Source of the DNA: Exophiala sp. HKRS030
Taxonomy: Eukaryota; Ascomycota; Eurotiomycetes; Chaetothyriales; Herpotrichiellaceae
DNA length: 64,000 nt
Assembly (NCBI GenBank): GCA_023897205.1
Contig: JAHWDD010000008.1
Span: forward strand, 1,178,001 to 1,242,000
Direction of reading: 5' to 3'
Part shown: positions 1-12,318 of the stretch, in pieces
How positions within the stretch are numbered: the stretch's first letter is position 1
Layout of the letters: each line of letters starts with the position of its first letter
Notes under the pieces: generated by a model
What the model was told of the DNA's origin: nothing
What the model saw: the letters and a program-made list of their open reading frames with translations, nothing else
Database searches by the model: none
Translations under genes and position numbers: made by a program

Positions 1-749
1 CAAAAGGCCTAATGACACATTCAGAGGTCGCCACAATGGCATACGATAAACATGCTGTCATCTGTCGTGAAGTTTGGCTGATTGATACAATGCAGTCAAG
101 TCCTGTATGGACATCCCTGTGCCCATCGTCCTTGATTGGAACTCGGACGAACGAAATCCAGTAGGGGCTGAATTCATGATCATGGATTGAGAGAGAGTAC
201 CGGTTCTGTCAACAAGCCTGTGAGTGGTCCTTGCGTGGATTCGCGCCGAAACTTGCGGCTGCGAGAGCACTGGACGAAAATTTAGTCAGGCCGTTGCGGT
301 ATTGCCATTCGTCCTGGCGCTGGCGCGACGATGCTGCGGCATTCCGCCAAGAACTTATTGAACTCTCACAGCGATGGTCTGAACTCGGCCTACCCGGATC
401 ATGTCCGTACCAGCCTTGCACTGAGGAGCTTGCAGTGCACAAAATTCAGTGGGAAGACGTTGAACACCGTCATAGAATCAAACTCTTCCTGTGCCAGGAA
501 GACGGATGGATCCCAGCCGAGAGCTGGGAGTCTGCAAGAGCGGCATAAAAAGAAATGTTCAAGGTATGGATGGAAACTGCGCTTGAATCAGACGATCCAG
601 GGATGAACGAAGCTCGAGCACGGAGATTTTGGCCGTGGATCGAACCAGATCAAGGATGTGGCATCCCTAAAAATTCAGGACACGAGGACGGATTCCTCGA
701 CAGAGAGCAGTATGCATACCTGGAGCCTCTCGTTTTTCTTTCCTTCTGA
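1..749 (+). pseudogene. Decayed APH-type (aminoglycoside phosphotransferase-like) protein gene
   Basis: Remnant of the large fungal APH/kinase-like phosphotransferase family. Three blocks typical of that family lie in different frames. Around 20-40 there is SEVATM. At 107-186 the N-lobe block reads DIPVPIVLDWNSDERNPVGA and continues EFMIMD to a TGA. At 187-548 the C-terminal part reads RALDENLVRPLRYCHSSWR, then SQRWSELGLPGSCPYQP and QWEDVEHRHRIKLFL, ending at a TAA. The reading then resumes at 555 as MFKVWMETALESDDPGMNEA and RRFWPW. The central catalytic lobe, about 150 residues in intact members, is missing between the first and third blocks, so there is a deletion plus at least two frame breaks. 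The gene may begin left of the window. The family assignment rests on recognised sequence patterns, not a search. Introns could explain some of the frame changes but not the missing core. Confidence 0.6.
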
Positions 750-2012
750 AATATGTGCTCTCTAGGGCAAGCCTGTCTCCCAACGAGATGAATGATTGTC
801 CAGGAAGTTGTGAATGCGCAGTTTGCTCGCTTATTTCAGCCGCTGTCACCGTCGTGGCCCGGGTTCGCAGGTTTCTTTCGTCGTGGGATCGGAAAATGCT
901 AACGCTAGAATCGGGAAGGTATGTCTTGCCCGTCTTGTGCTCAGAATACCGCCGTTCTTCTTCTCGCAGGCATTGTTCTTCCTTTCACAGGTGTGGTTCT
1001 TTCTCTCGGCGACATTACACTATCGTGGCAGACTCTTTGGTGACAAGACAACCCCAATATTCTATCTCTTGCAGATATATCTCTTCTTCTCCTAGATACG
1101 TCTCTTCTTCTCGCAGATGCTTCTCTTTCTTCAAGCAAGCGACGCAGGGGGTCTAATTCGTCGGACGATATCTGAGGATCCGCATTCAGTTCGAGAGATT
1201 GAGTATGAATGCTAAAGAGGGTCGCACCTAGAAAGAAGCTATATGTTGTGTTGGTCGCACCTCAATAACAACAACAAAGCGATTTAAAGATGCCTGCGGT
1301 GAGTCGCACTCACATGAGCTGGGCAGTTCTGGAATATTAGTCACGTGAGTGGCCCGGAACTTCGAACCAGTCGGTACGAATACGATCACGATTACGATTG
1401 TCGTTCGCTAGATACGGAGTAAAATGTACGGAATTCAACAGCTCTTGGTCAATGCTTTCGCTGTCCTTTGGTTTGCCAGATTGTCTCAAACTCATCCTCC
1501 TACGACGACGACGACACGTATTAACTCCATTTCAAGTTCACTCTCATTGCGGCTGGACCTCGGCTGAAATTTTGCGGTGCGAACAAGGAATTATTTAACG
1601 ACGTGTTGACATCATTCCAACGCGCCATGGTAGAAGCCCGAAGCCCTCGACTGCCTAACGCCACACTTCATTTGTTAGGAAAGGAAAGGACAAGTGGCTG
1701 TGTCACAGAGCAACTTTCCCACACGATATGACGACAACAACGTAACTTTCTAAACAATCAGCCGACGACTTTATCAATTCCATCCATCCTTCAAATTGCA
1801 TTCTTAGAGTATCTTCATCTCTCCTTGAGTGGTATGATTCTTAATGTGTAAAAGTCCGCATGTTTTTCCCTGCTTTTGCTTCTGCTTTTCGAAAGCGTCG
1901 CTATCGGCTTTTTCCTAAATTCTGATTTCGGGAACGCACAATATTCGTCTCATGTTGCTCTTACAAAGTCCCACATAAACCCTGAACACAACCTCCCAGG
2001 AGAACCGCCAAC
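750..2012. other. Intergenic region upstream of VPS13, with a pyrimidine-rich imperfect repeat
   Basis: No supported gene. Between about 950 and 1140 the + strand carries several diverged copies of a pyrimidine-rich unit built on TCTCTTCTTCTC followed by GCAGAT or TAGATAC. The copies look like an imperfect minisatellite. A TACGGAGTA motif sits at 1413-1421. The rest should hold the VPS13 promoter and 5' UTR; no clear TATA box is visible. Confidence 0.5.
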
Positions 2013-5000
2013 ATGTTGGAAGGTCTCGTCGCCAACCTTCTCAACCGCTTCTTGGGCATGTATGTCAAGAATTTCGATCCCAAGCAGCTCAATGTCGGTA
2101 TCTGGTCCGGTGATGTCAAACTACGGAATCTCGAACTTCGCCGCGAAGCCCTCGATCAGCTGCATCTACCCATCAACGTGGTCGAAGGCCGATTGGGAGA
2201 ATTGACCATATCCATTCCGTGGTCCAATCTTCGCGGAAAGCCCGTCCGAGTCAACATTGAGGATGTCTTCTTACTGTCCGCCCCAAAATCAGAGGACGAC
2301 TACGACGCAGAAGAGGAAGAAAAGCGTGCCGTCGCCGTCAAGCTAGAGAAACTTGAGAGCGCCGAGCTGCTCAAGGATCGCAATACCGAGGCCATGAGTC
2401 CGGAAGAGCAGCAGAAGAACCAGAGCTTTACCCAGAGTTTAGTGACGGCCATTGTCGACAATCTGCAGGTCAGTATCAAGAACATTCATCTTCGTTATGA
2501 GGATTCCATAGCCACGCCGGGCCATCCATTCGCCGTGGGTATGACCCTCAAGGAGATGAGCGCTGTGAGCACGGATGCGGAATGGCGACCGACTTTTATC
2601 CAATCCACCTCAGACACTACACATAAGCTGGCCGTGCTGAATTCTTTGGCCGTCTACTGGAACAGCGACGCAGACCTGTTCGGAACCGGCAAGGGAGGCG
2701 ATGTGGGAGCCGAGGCACAGGAAATTGATAGGGACGACCTGTTACGTCGCTTCAGGGAAGGCATCGAGGACACGGGTAATTCCCAATACCTGTTGAAGCC
2801 AGTCAGCGGTCGCGCAGGCATCGAGATGGACAAGACAGGTCGGACCGACCGCCCGAAAATCAAAGCACGTCTCTTGTTTCAAGAATTGGGTTTCATTCTG
2901 GACGAGGACCAATACCGAGACGCGTTGATGCTGGTCGATCTGATGCATTATTTTATTCGTCACCATCAGTACAAGAGAGTGCAGCCGGAAAAGAGCCCGA
3001 AAGAAGATCCACGAGCGTGGCTGAAATTCGCCGGTTCGGCCGTTCTAGACAAGATCCACGATCGCAATCGAAAGTGGACCTGGGACTACTTCAGGGAACG
3101 TCGAGACATGCGTCTTCGGTACATTGACCTTTTCAAGAAGAAGAAAAAGGACCAGAAGTTGACGGAACAAGAAACCACGGATCTCGACCATCTCGAGTAC
3201 GAGTTGAGCTACGAAGATCTACGATTCTGGAGGTCTTTGGCACGATCCCAGCTGCGCAAGGAGAATGTCGGGGTCAAAAAGCCTCCGCCCAAGCAAACCT
3301 GGGGCCAATGGATCTGGGGCGCCAAACCAGCAGAAACAGATGAAGACGAGGATGCTGGCATGACAGACGAACAGCGTAAGGAGCTCTACAACGCCATTGA
3401 CTGGGACGAAAAGAAGGCCATTGCAGAAAGTGTCGATCTGCCTCGAGAGACCGTCAAACTCCAGTTGGAGTCGAGTTTGAGAACGGGCAGTTTCACTCTC
3501 AAGCGCGATCCTCATGGTCGAGGAAATGAAGTTCTCAAACTGGTCTTCGACAATTTCCGAGCCAAGGCGCTGCAACGACCAGATTCCATGCTTGCCGATT
3601 TGACCCTCGGCGGGTTCCGCGTCTACGACGGTACTACGGAAGGAAGTTTGTTCCCCCAGATCGTCAAGGTCAAGGGAGTCGAGGAACAGCCCAAGGACGA
3701 AGAAAGAGCCGAAGATGACGACAGTTTCGAAGACAATGACCAGACCGACGAACAGACATCAGATGCCGAGAACGTCGAAGATGGCCTGTTCCACCTGGTC
3801 TTGGAGAATCACCCACTTGATGAAAGCGCCGACACCAAGATCATGTTAAAGTTGAAAAGCCTCGAGTTCATCCACAACCCCAAATTTGTCGTGGAAATCG
3901 CAAAATTCTTCAAACCCCCCGAGCGTCACATGGAGTCGATTGGTGCCCTGCTGGAAACGGCTGGCGCGACAGTCGAGGAGATTCGACAGCAGACGAGAGC
4001 AGGTCTCGAATTTGCCTTGGAAGAGCACAAGACCATCAATGCAAATCTCGACATTCAGGCGCCCATATTTATCATCCCGGAAAGTATCACAGAAGAAAGT
4101 ACACTTTGCATGATCCTGGACGCAGGTCACGTGAGCTTGAACAGCGAGCTCGTCGACAAGGACACGATGAACGAGATTCGCTCAAAACAGAAACAAAAAT
4201 ACACCGAGCGAGACTTCAAACAGCTCGAAGGCTTGATGTATGACAAATTCCATCTGAAGCTCGAATCTACGCAGGTTCTCATAGGGCCTGGCATTGAGGC
4301 TACAAGGGCACAACTTGAAGCCTCGGACGATTCGAAACAAATGCACATCATCGATCGTATCAACGTGGGTTTCCTACTTGAGAACTCCATCGTTCCCAAG
4401 GCGCCGGATATCACGAAGATACGGATATCCGGGACCCTACCTGTTCTGCATGCCTCGATATCAGACAAGAAATACAAAAACTTGATGAGATTGCTGGATG
4501 TTGCGGTACCCAGATTCAATTCTGGACCCGATACCAATGGAAATGACAAAACGAACGAAGTCAACAACCAACAGGACAACCTCCGGTCTAAAAGAAAGTC
4601 TGTTCAACTGTTGGAGGCCAAAGACATGCCGATCATTGACCCAGACTCCGATTCTGAAGATACGTCTCCAGAGAGTCGAGAAGTTGCCCAAGCTGAAACC
4701 CCGGATACGCCTGCAAACATACACCAGCGTAACTTCGAGATAAATTTCACCGTCGAAAAGCTGCAAGCATCACTGTACAAAGCTGACCCCGAGGGCAAAA
4801 AGCCAGATCAACTCTTGGTCGAGCTTGTGGCGGAACATTTCTTTTTCGATTTTTACCTTCGTCCGTACGACATGGTTGCCGAAGTACTCCTGCGCGCCGT
4901 AACAGTGGAAGATCATATTGAGGAGATTCCGTTGCCCGAATTCAAGCAGATAATATCTTCAAAGGGCTTCGAGGCGGAAGAGGGGAAAGACTTGCTCAAT

Positions 5001-8000
5001 GTGAAGTTTGTCAAAGTCAACCCAGAATCGCCAGAATTCCAATCCACATACGAAGGGATAGCGACGAATCTCGACGTGTCAGTGTCCACCATCAATGTCA
5101 TCGTGACCCGAAAGACATTGTTGACGCTTTTGGACTTTGTCCTGACAACGTTTGCCGGTTCTCCGAATCAGAATCAGGCACAGATTGATCAAAGCGACGA
5201 CAAGATCCAAGTCCGAAATGCGCCAGAGACACCGCCTGCCAAGCAGCAGCAAGACAAGATCAGGATCAAGGCTGCATTGACCAGTATCGCTCTCATCTTG
5301 AACAACGATGGTGTACGTCTAGCGACACTGTCATTGAACTCTGGTGATGTCGGCATCTTCCTCGATGCTGGAACGATGCAAGTCAAGGCAAGATTAGGCA
5401 GCCTCTCTTTGGTCGACGATGTGAATCAAGGTGCACCTGAAGACTCGCCTCTACGTAGACTGATTGCGATTGAGGGGGACGATCTGGCTGATTTCAAGTA
5501 TCAGACTTTCGACTCAGCGCGGCCCGACTATCCAGGCTATGATTCTGGCATCTTCTTGCGGTCTGGCTCTATCAAGGTCAACTTCTTGGAGGAGCCATTT
5601 CGGAAAATCATGGAATTCGGGGTCAAGTTTGGAAAGATGCAAGCCATCTTCAATGCTGCGCGGCAAGCCGCTGCAGAACAAGCAACACAAGTTCAGGAGA
5701 GTGCCCAGAAGATGCATTTCGACATTGTCATCAAGACTCCCATCGTGGTGTTCCCGAGAGCAATGGTTGATGACCGGCCTCGTGACCTGCTCACTGCCTA
5801 TCTAGGTGAGATCTACGCCAACAACAAGTTTGTGGGAGTACAGGGGCAGAAGCACGGTCCCTTGGTGAACAAACTGTCGGCTGGCATCAGACATATTCGC
5901 CTGACGACCGAGTTTCACTATGGAGATGGCCAGTCACAAGAACTTGAAATGATTGACCAGGTTGACTTGGATTTCAAGATTAGATATCTGGAACACCAAG
6001 CAGAATTGGAGAGGCCTGATCTTGAGATCGATGGATCCATGTCTCCTATCAACCTGCGAGCATCCCAGGCTCAATTCAAGTTCTTGTTAGAGCTCTCCAA
6101 AACAATTCCCGCAGCATTTGCTACCGAGAACGAGTCGGAAGAGGACATCGCTGAAGAATTGCCGGCCGCAACAGCTGACACAGCAAAAGCAATCCGGAAC
6201 GAGGAAACACCCAAAGAAGAAGGCGCTGTCGGCACGTACCAAGGTCCTGAGCTTGGCTCGAGTGATGAGACTTGGACCAAGTTGAATTTCGTGTTCAAGG
6301 CACCCACAATAAGTCTTGAACTCTTCTTGGCCGAGGAAGACCAACCGACCGACAACTTTGACGCTGCTAGCATTTCCAAATTCTCTCTCAATGAGACAAA
6401 CGTCAAGCTGCGCATGATCAGCGATGGTGCCATGGAAGCCGAGCTCTTGGTTCACTCCTTCACCATCCGTGACAGTCGGAAGCAGGAAACTAACAAGTTC
6501 CGCAAGATAATGTCGTTGATCAACAATGACGTTCAGCAACAATTCATGGCCAGTGTCTCAATAACGGGTGGGAAAGAGCGACACATGATTGTCATGTTAA
6601 CCATCGACAGCCCTCGCATCATCGTTGCTCTCGACTACGTGTTTGCCCTCCAAGCATTCGCTAACGCAGCATTCCAGTCTGACGAGCCACCTCCGATTGC
6701 GGCCCTGGACGAGTCAACTGACGATGGCAGCCCGAAGAGTCCCTCTGAAGAGTATGATGATGCACTTACCCTAGAACAAGAAGATACCGCCAGCGAGTCG
6801 TCTTCGATGACCATGTCTTTCCGAGTCAATATCGTTGATGCTCAGATCATCCTCATTGCAAATCCGACGATTTCGAATACCGAAGCAATCGTGCTCGGTA
6901 CCAAGGAGGTTCTCGTTGGGAAGCAAAACGCAACAACTTTACAAGTGTCCAAGGTCGGTATGTTCTTGTGTCGGATGGATAAGTTTGAAACGAGCCGTCT
7001 GAGAATCCTGGACGACTTCAGCATCTTCGTGTCCATGGACAATCGAAGCCAAGGCGCAGATTCTTCTCTCACCTCGGTGAGCATAGAGGTAGAACCTCTT
7101 GTTCTACGTCTGTCACTGCGCGATATCTTGCTTGCCATGCAGATTGTCCAAAAGGCGTCTTCGACCTTGGCGCAGCCTAACATGCAGCAGTCTTCGGAAC
7201 CCAGAAAGATCAAAGAGGTTAAAAGATCGTCTACGGCGCCCTCGACCAAACGTAGGTCCGTGGCAGGACAAACCGTCAGCACGTCGAAGATATCACCGAG
7301 ATCAAAGTCGATTTCGAAATCCACTGCAGACCAGCCTCCCAAACATGATGTGGTCATGAGCAGAGAAGAACTGATCGCGACTGTGGATGGCATCAGAGTC
7401 ATTCTGATCGGAGACCTGCATGAACTACCACTCTTGGACTGGAGCGTCAAGAAATTCCAGGTGGATGTTCGAGACTGGTCTGGTGCAATGGCAGCAGATA
7501 CCAAGATTGACACTTTCATCAATGTCTACAATTTCTCCAAATCTGCCTGGGAACCTCTCATCGAACCATGGAAGTTAGGCTTCCATATGTCCAAAGAGCT
7601 CCATCCTGAAGTACTGTCTATGGAGCTGTACTCTCACAAGAATATGGAGCTCACAGTGACCTCGGCCACCATAGCTCTTGCGTCGAAGTCGTTCAATTTC
7701 TTGTCAACGGATGAGGACATTCTGTCCAAACCAAGAGTGGCAGATGCACCATACAGGATACGAAACTACACAGGATTTGATCTCAGGGTATGGGCCGATG
7801 AGAAGAGCGACAATGCGGCAGCAGCGAAACTAACCGATGGAGAAGAGTACGCCTGGCGTTTCGAGGACGCCACATCCATGCGTGAAACTTTGACTCCAGA
7901 AGGGAACGCAGGCTTGGTGGGGGTCAAGCTGGAGGGAAGCGGTTTTGATGCTGTCAACCGCATTCCTGTGATCCGTGAAGGCGAAACATTGTACAACTTG

Positions 8001-11000
8001 AAACCACGAAAAGACAGCGTGCAGCATCGCATGTTGGTCGAGGTGAAGCTTGGCTCCGACAATGTGAAATACATCACCTTCCGGTCACCCCTCCTGGTCG
8101 AAAACAAAACTCAGATACCCATTGAAATTGGCGTCTTCAGCCCAGAATTGGGCGACCTTCTCAAGATTGAGAAGATACCTCCTGGAGACGCAAAGCCGGC
8201 CCCAGTCGGAGCAGCTTTTGTGCACTCTCTTCTGATCAGACCGGATGGAGGCTTTGGCTACGGATGGTCGAATGAGCGGCTGTTCTGGAAGGACCTACTC
8301 AAGCAGTCAACGCGCACACTCACTTGTGCCGCAGAAGGCAGGGATGAGTCTCCGCCGTTCTTCTTCCAGATGCATGCATCGTATAACAGGAAAGACCCCA
8401 TGACTAGAATATACCCTTATATGAGGATTCAGATCTCGGCACCGGTCGAGGTTCAGAACCTCCTTCCGTACGATTTCAAGTATCGAATCTACGACAAGAA
8501 TACGAAGAAGGACTGGACGAACTTCCTCCGCAAAGGAGGCATCAGCCCAGTGCACGTGGTTGAGTTGTCTCACCTCCTCCTGCTTAGTGTCGAGCTCGAG
8601 GATACTCCTTTCAGGCAGAGCGACTTTGCCATCATCAACAGTAACACTCAAGAGGAGTTCCGAAGGGAGAAGTCGGTGCAGTTGAAGGACGAGCAAGGTG
8701 CACAACTGAAGCTCAAGCTCCACTATACGAACATGAGAGACAGTGGAGGTGCATTTAGAGTATCGATCTACAGTCCATATGTTCTCCTGAACAAGACAGG
8801 GCTCGATATGAGTGTCCAGAGCAAGGCTTTCTTCGGATCTGCGAAGGCCGCAGCGTCGCAAGGTGCTCGTACAAGCTCTGGCCATGGAAAGGCCCTGCCC
8901 ATGTTGTATTCTTATGCCACTGATGACCGAAAAAACCGTTCTTTGTTAAAGATCGGCGACTCCGCCTGGAGCAAGCCGCAGAGCTTTGACGCCATCGGCA
9001 GTGCCTATGAGGTCGTTCTCCCTTCCACCTCGGCCAAGTCTGAACTCCATGTCGGAGTTTCAGTCACGGAGGGAGAAGGCAAATACAGCCTGAGCAAAGT
9101 CGTCACCATCGCGCCTCGATTCATGCTGAAGAACAAGATAGGGGAAGACATCGAGCTTCGCGAGCCGGGATCTTCGGACGTCATCAAGATGACGAACAAT
9201 GACCTCGTTCCGATTTACTTCATGCGACAATGCCCAGAAAAGCAGTTCTGCATATGCTTTCCTGGAGTCAACAACCAGTGGTCATCTCCTTTCAATCTGG
9301 CCAACGTCGGCATGACTCACGTCAAACTTGCGAAGCACGGTCAGAGGCAGAAACTTGTCCGCGTGGAAATCATTCTGGAAGATGCAACCTTGTTCTTGCA
9401 CTTCAGTATTGAAACGAAGCACTGGCCGTTCTCGATGCGCAACGAAAGCGACACTGAATTCTTGTTTTTCCAGGCCAATCCGAACATCGCCGAGGACGAA
9501 GAAGAAGACAAAGGTAGCGGCTGGAAACCAATCCGATACAAATTGCCTCCACGAAGTATCATGCCTTATGCTTGGGATTATCCGGCTTCGAAGAACAAAG
9601 AGCTTGTCCTGACCGCAAGAGGCAGAGAGAGATACGTCAAGTTGATGGAAATCGGCAACCTGATCCCGATCAAGTTACCTTCCGATGGCCGTGGCGGCCC
9701 TTCGAAAGTGATTGATGTCAATATCGTCGCTGATGGGCCTACACAAACGCTGGTGCTCTCGAATTACAAGCCATCGAAGTCACTCTACCGACAAAAGACG
9801 GGCGCGACCAATGCCTCACAGACTAGCTTGAATCAAGGGTTCGAGGTCAAGCAGATCGAGTCCGCACTGAACTTCAAAGCCGAGCTCAGACTCGCCGGTA
9901 TTGGTGTCTCTCTCGTGAACACCAACCTGAAAGAGCTGATGTATATCACCTGGCGTGAAATCGAGTTCAAGTATGGAGAGTCCAAACTTTACCAAACCTT
10001 GAACGCCACGGTCAAATGGATCCAAATCGACAATCAGCTCTACGGCGGTATCTTCCCCATCCTGCTATATCCCAGTGTGGTTCCGAAGACTGGCAAGGAA
10101 ATGGAGACCCATCCGATCTTCCACGCGATGGTCACTCGCGTCAAGGATGACTCTTACGGTGTTTTGTACATCAAGTACGCCACGCTACTGTTGCAGCAGA
10201 TCACTGTCGAGGTGGATGAGGACTTTATCTTTGCAATGCTCGATTTCCTAAAAGTGCCAGGTGCATCTTGGGCGGAGGAAAAGGAAGGTAAACTATGTGA
10301 TGAGGACTTGGACATCCCAGAACCGACACGAGAACACCAAGGACAAGACGTCTACTTTGAGCTCCTGCACTTGCAGCCGATACAACTGGACCTTTCGTTT
10401 GTGAGAACTGAACACATCAACGCTGAGGACAACTTTGTCAACAGCCCGTTGATGTTCTTTGTCAATGTCATGACCATGTCGATTGGCAATGTCAACGATG
10501 CGCCGATCAAGCTAAATGCGCTGCTCCTGGAGAACGCAAGAGTCTCCGTCCCAGCGCTCGTCGCCAACATTCAGAATCACTACACTCAGGAAGTGCTTCG
10601 TCAGGTTCACATCATCCTTGGATCGGCCGACTTCCTCGGTAACCCCGTCGGTCTGTTCAACAGCGTCAGTTCAGGAGTGGCGGACATCTTCTACGAGCCC
10701 TACCAGGGACTGGTGATGACCGACCGACCTCAAGAGCTGGGTCTCGGCATCGCCAAGGGCGCCAGTAGTTTTGTCAAAAAGTCCGTCTTCGGGTTCAGTG
10801 ACAGCATGGCCAAATTCACCGGGTCGGTTTCGAAAGGTCTCGCGGCCGCGACCATGGACAAAGAGTTCCAGGACCAACGACGGATGTCAAAGAACCGAAA
10901 CCGACCGAAACATGCACTGTACGGGGTTACCTCTGGCGGTAACGCTTTTGCTGCAAGCATGGCGAGTGGTATCGGCGGGTTGGCGCGACATCCGCTCGAA

Positions 11001-11627
11001 GGGGCGGAGAAGGAAGGTGCCCTTGGCTTCGTCAAAGGGGTTGGCAAGGGATTTCTCGGCCTGGCAACCAAGCCGGCGATTGGAGCATTCGACCTTGCGT
11101 CCAACGTCGCCGAGGGTGTCCGAAACACCACGACCGTATTCGATGCTGAAGGATTGGACCGTGTGCGGCTGACTCGCTTCATTGGGATGGATGGTATCGT
11201 CAGGCCATACTCACAACGCGAGGCACTCGGCCAGTTCTGGCTCAAGACAGCGGACGACGGCAAGTTCTTCAACGAGGATTACATTGCTCATCTGGAACTC
11301 GAGGGGCGCGACATGATGGTGGTTATGACGTATGATCGAATTCTCATGATCAGGACCAAGAAGCTGCGTATGGAATGGGACGTCAAATTGACCGACATCC
11401 AGACCATCAGCAAAGAGAGGACGGGGATGAGCATTGGACTCAAAGGGGGTGCCAATGGTCCATTTATTCCCGTCACTGATGAAGGAAGCCGGAATTGGTT
11501 GTACAAGCAGATTGCAATTGGTGAGTTTGGATCCCTTGTACTGTCCTTTTGCCTTGCCCCCAATGACTAACGTTTGTTTTGCTTAGCTGTCAATGCGTTC
11601 AATGACAAATATAACGCAAAAGGATGA
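2013..11627 (+). CDS. vps13: VPS13-family bridge-like lipid transfer protein
   Basis: Product about 3182 aa, close to yeast Vps13. Family members form a hydrophobic groove that moves phospholipids between organelles at contact sites (ER, vacuole, mitochondria, prospore membrane). The N-terminal chorein domain (about residues 1-120) opens MLEGLVANLLNRFLGMYVKN. The long middle is the repeated VPS13 scaffold, broken by acidic low-complexity loops (for example near residue 570). The adaptor-binding/SHR-like region is in the last third. A conserved ATG2-C-like block with FLGNPVGLFNSVSSG starts near residue 2872, and a PH-like tail follows. One intron, 11521-11586 (GTGAGT, branch CTAAC, AG), separates a 9508-nt exon from a 41-nt last exon encoding AVNAFNDKYNAKG. 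Reading through the intron would give a different, unrelated tail. The start is the first ATG and coincides with the family N terminus. Confidence 0.95.
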
Positions 11628-12318
11628 TCCAGATCGATTGATTGATATGATGGTAAGGGCGGTTGGCGCATCGACCATGTAACGGCAACAACACTTGTAA
11701 CGGGTTTTTTTAGGCTGGAGATGGTTAAATCTTCGAAGGCGTCGAGCACAATCGCAGTATGCTACGCGAGGCGAGTGAGATTTTCACTCAGGTGCATTTC
11801 ACTCAGGTACACCGAATGATACGATGATTAGTGTACGAGTTCTTGCGCGCTTGTTGGGTATCAACGCAGATGACCGGGGCGGGGGCAAACGAGCTGGATG
11901 GGCTGGATGGGCAAGGCAGCAACTTTCAAAGGTGATTGAGTCCTCTTTTAGAAGGAATGAGGCGTCGGCGACGAGGCCAAGTCAATGCAGGCTATGGATG
12001 TTCGCATGAAGCAAGCAGCTCACTCTTACCTTTTTAAGGCCTTTTAAGGGGAAAGACAAAGCCGGTGCGAAGGCCAAGTTTCCAACCCATAGATAAATAC
12101 AAACAATTGGATGGGCTTTTTGTCGCATGTAAAGCAGGGATATCGAAAGAAGCTTCGTTGAACGCCCCCAGAAACAATTGACCCTTCTGTTGACATTCAT
12201 TGACAGGTTAACACTGTACTACCGATGTCCTATCATTGTGCTGTAACGTAGGAACATTCATGCCTGGGTTTTACTCCGTACTATGGCTCGCAAAGCCTTG
12301 ATTACGAAGACCTCCCAG
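11628..12318. other. Intergenic region between convergent VPS13 and reductase genes
   Basis: Holds the two 3' ends. No ORF here resembles a protein. A short palindromic TTTTTAAGGCCTTTTAAGGGG-like stretch lies near 12030-12052, and TACTCCGTA occurs at 12272-12280. Confidence 0.5.
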
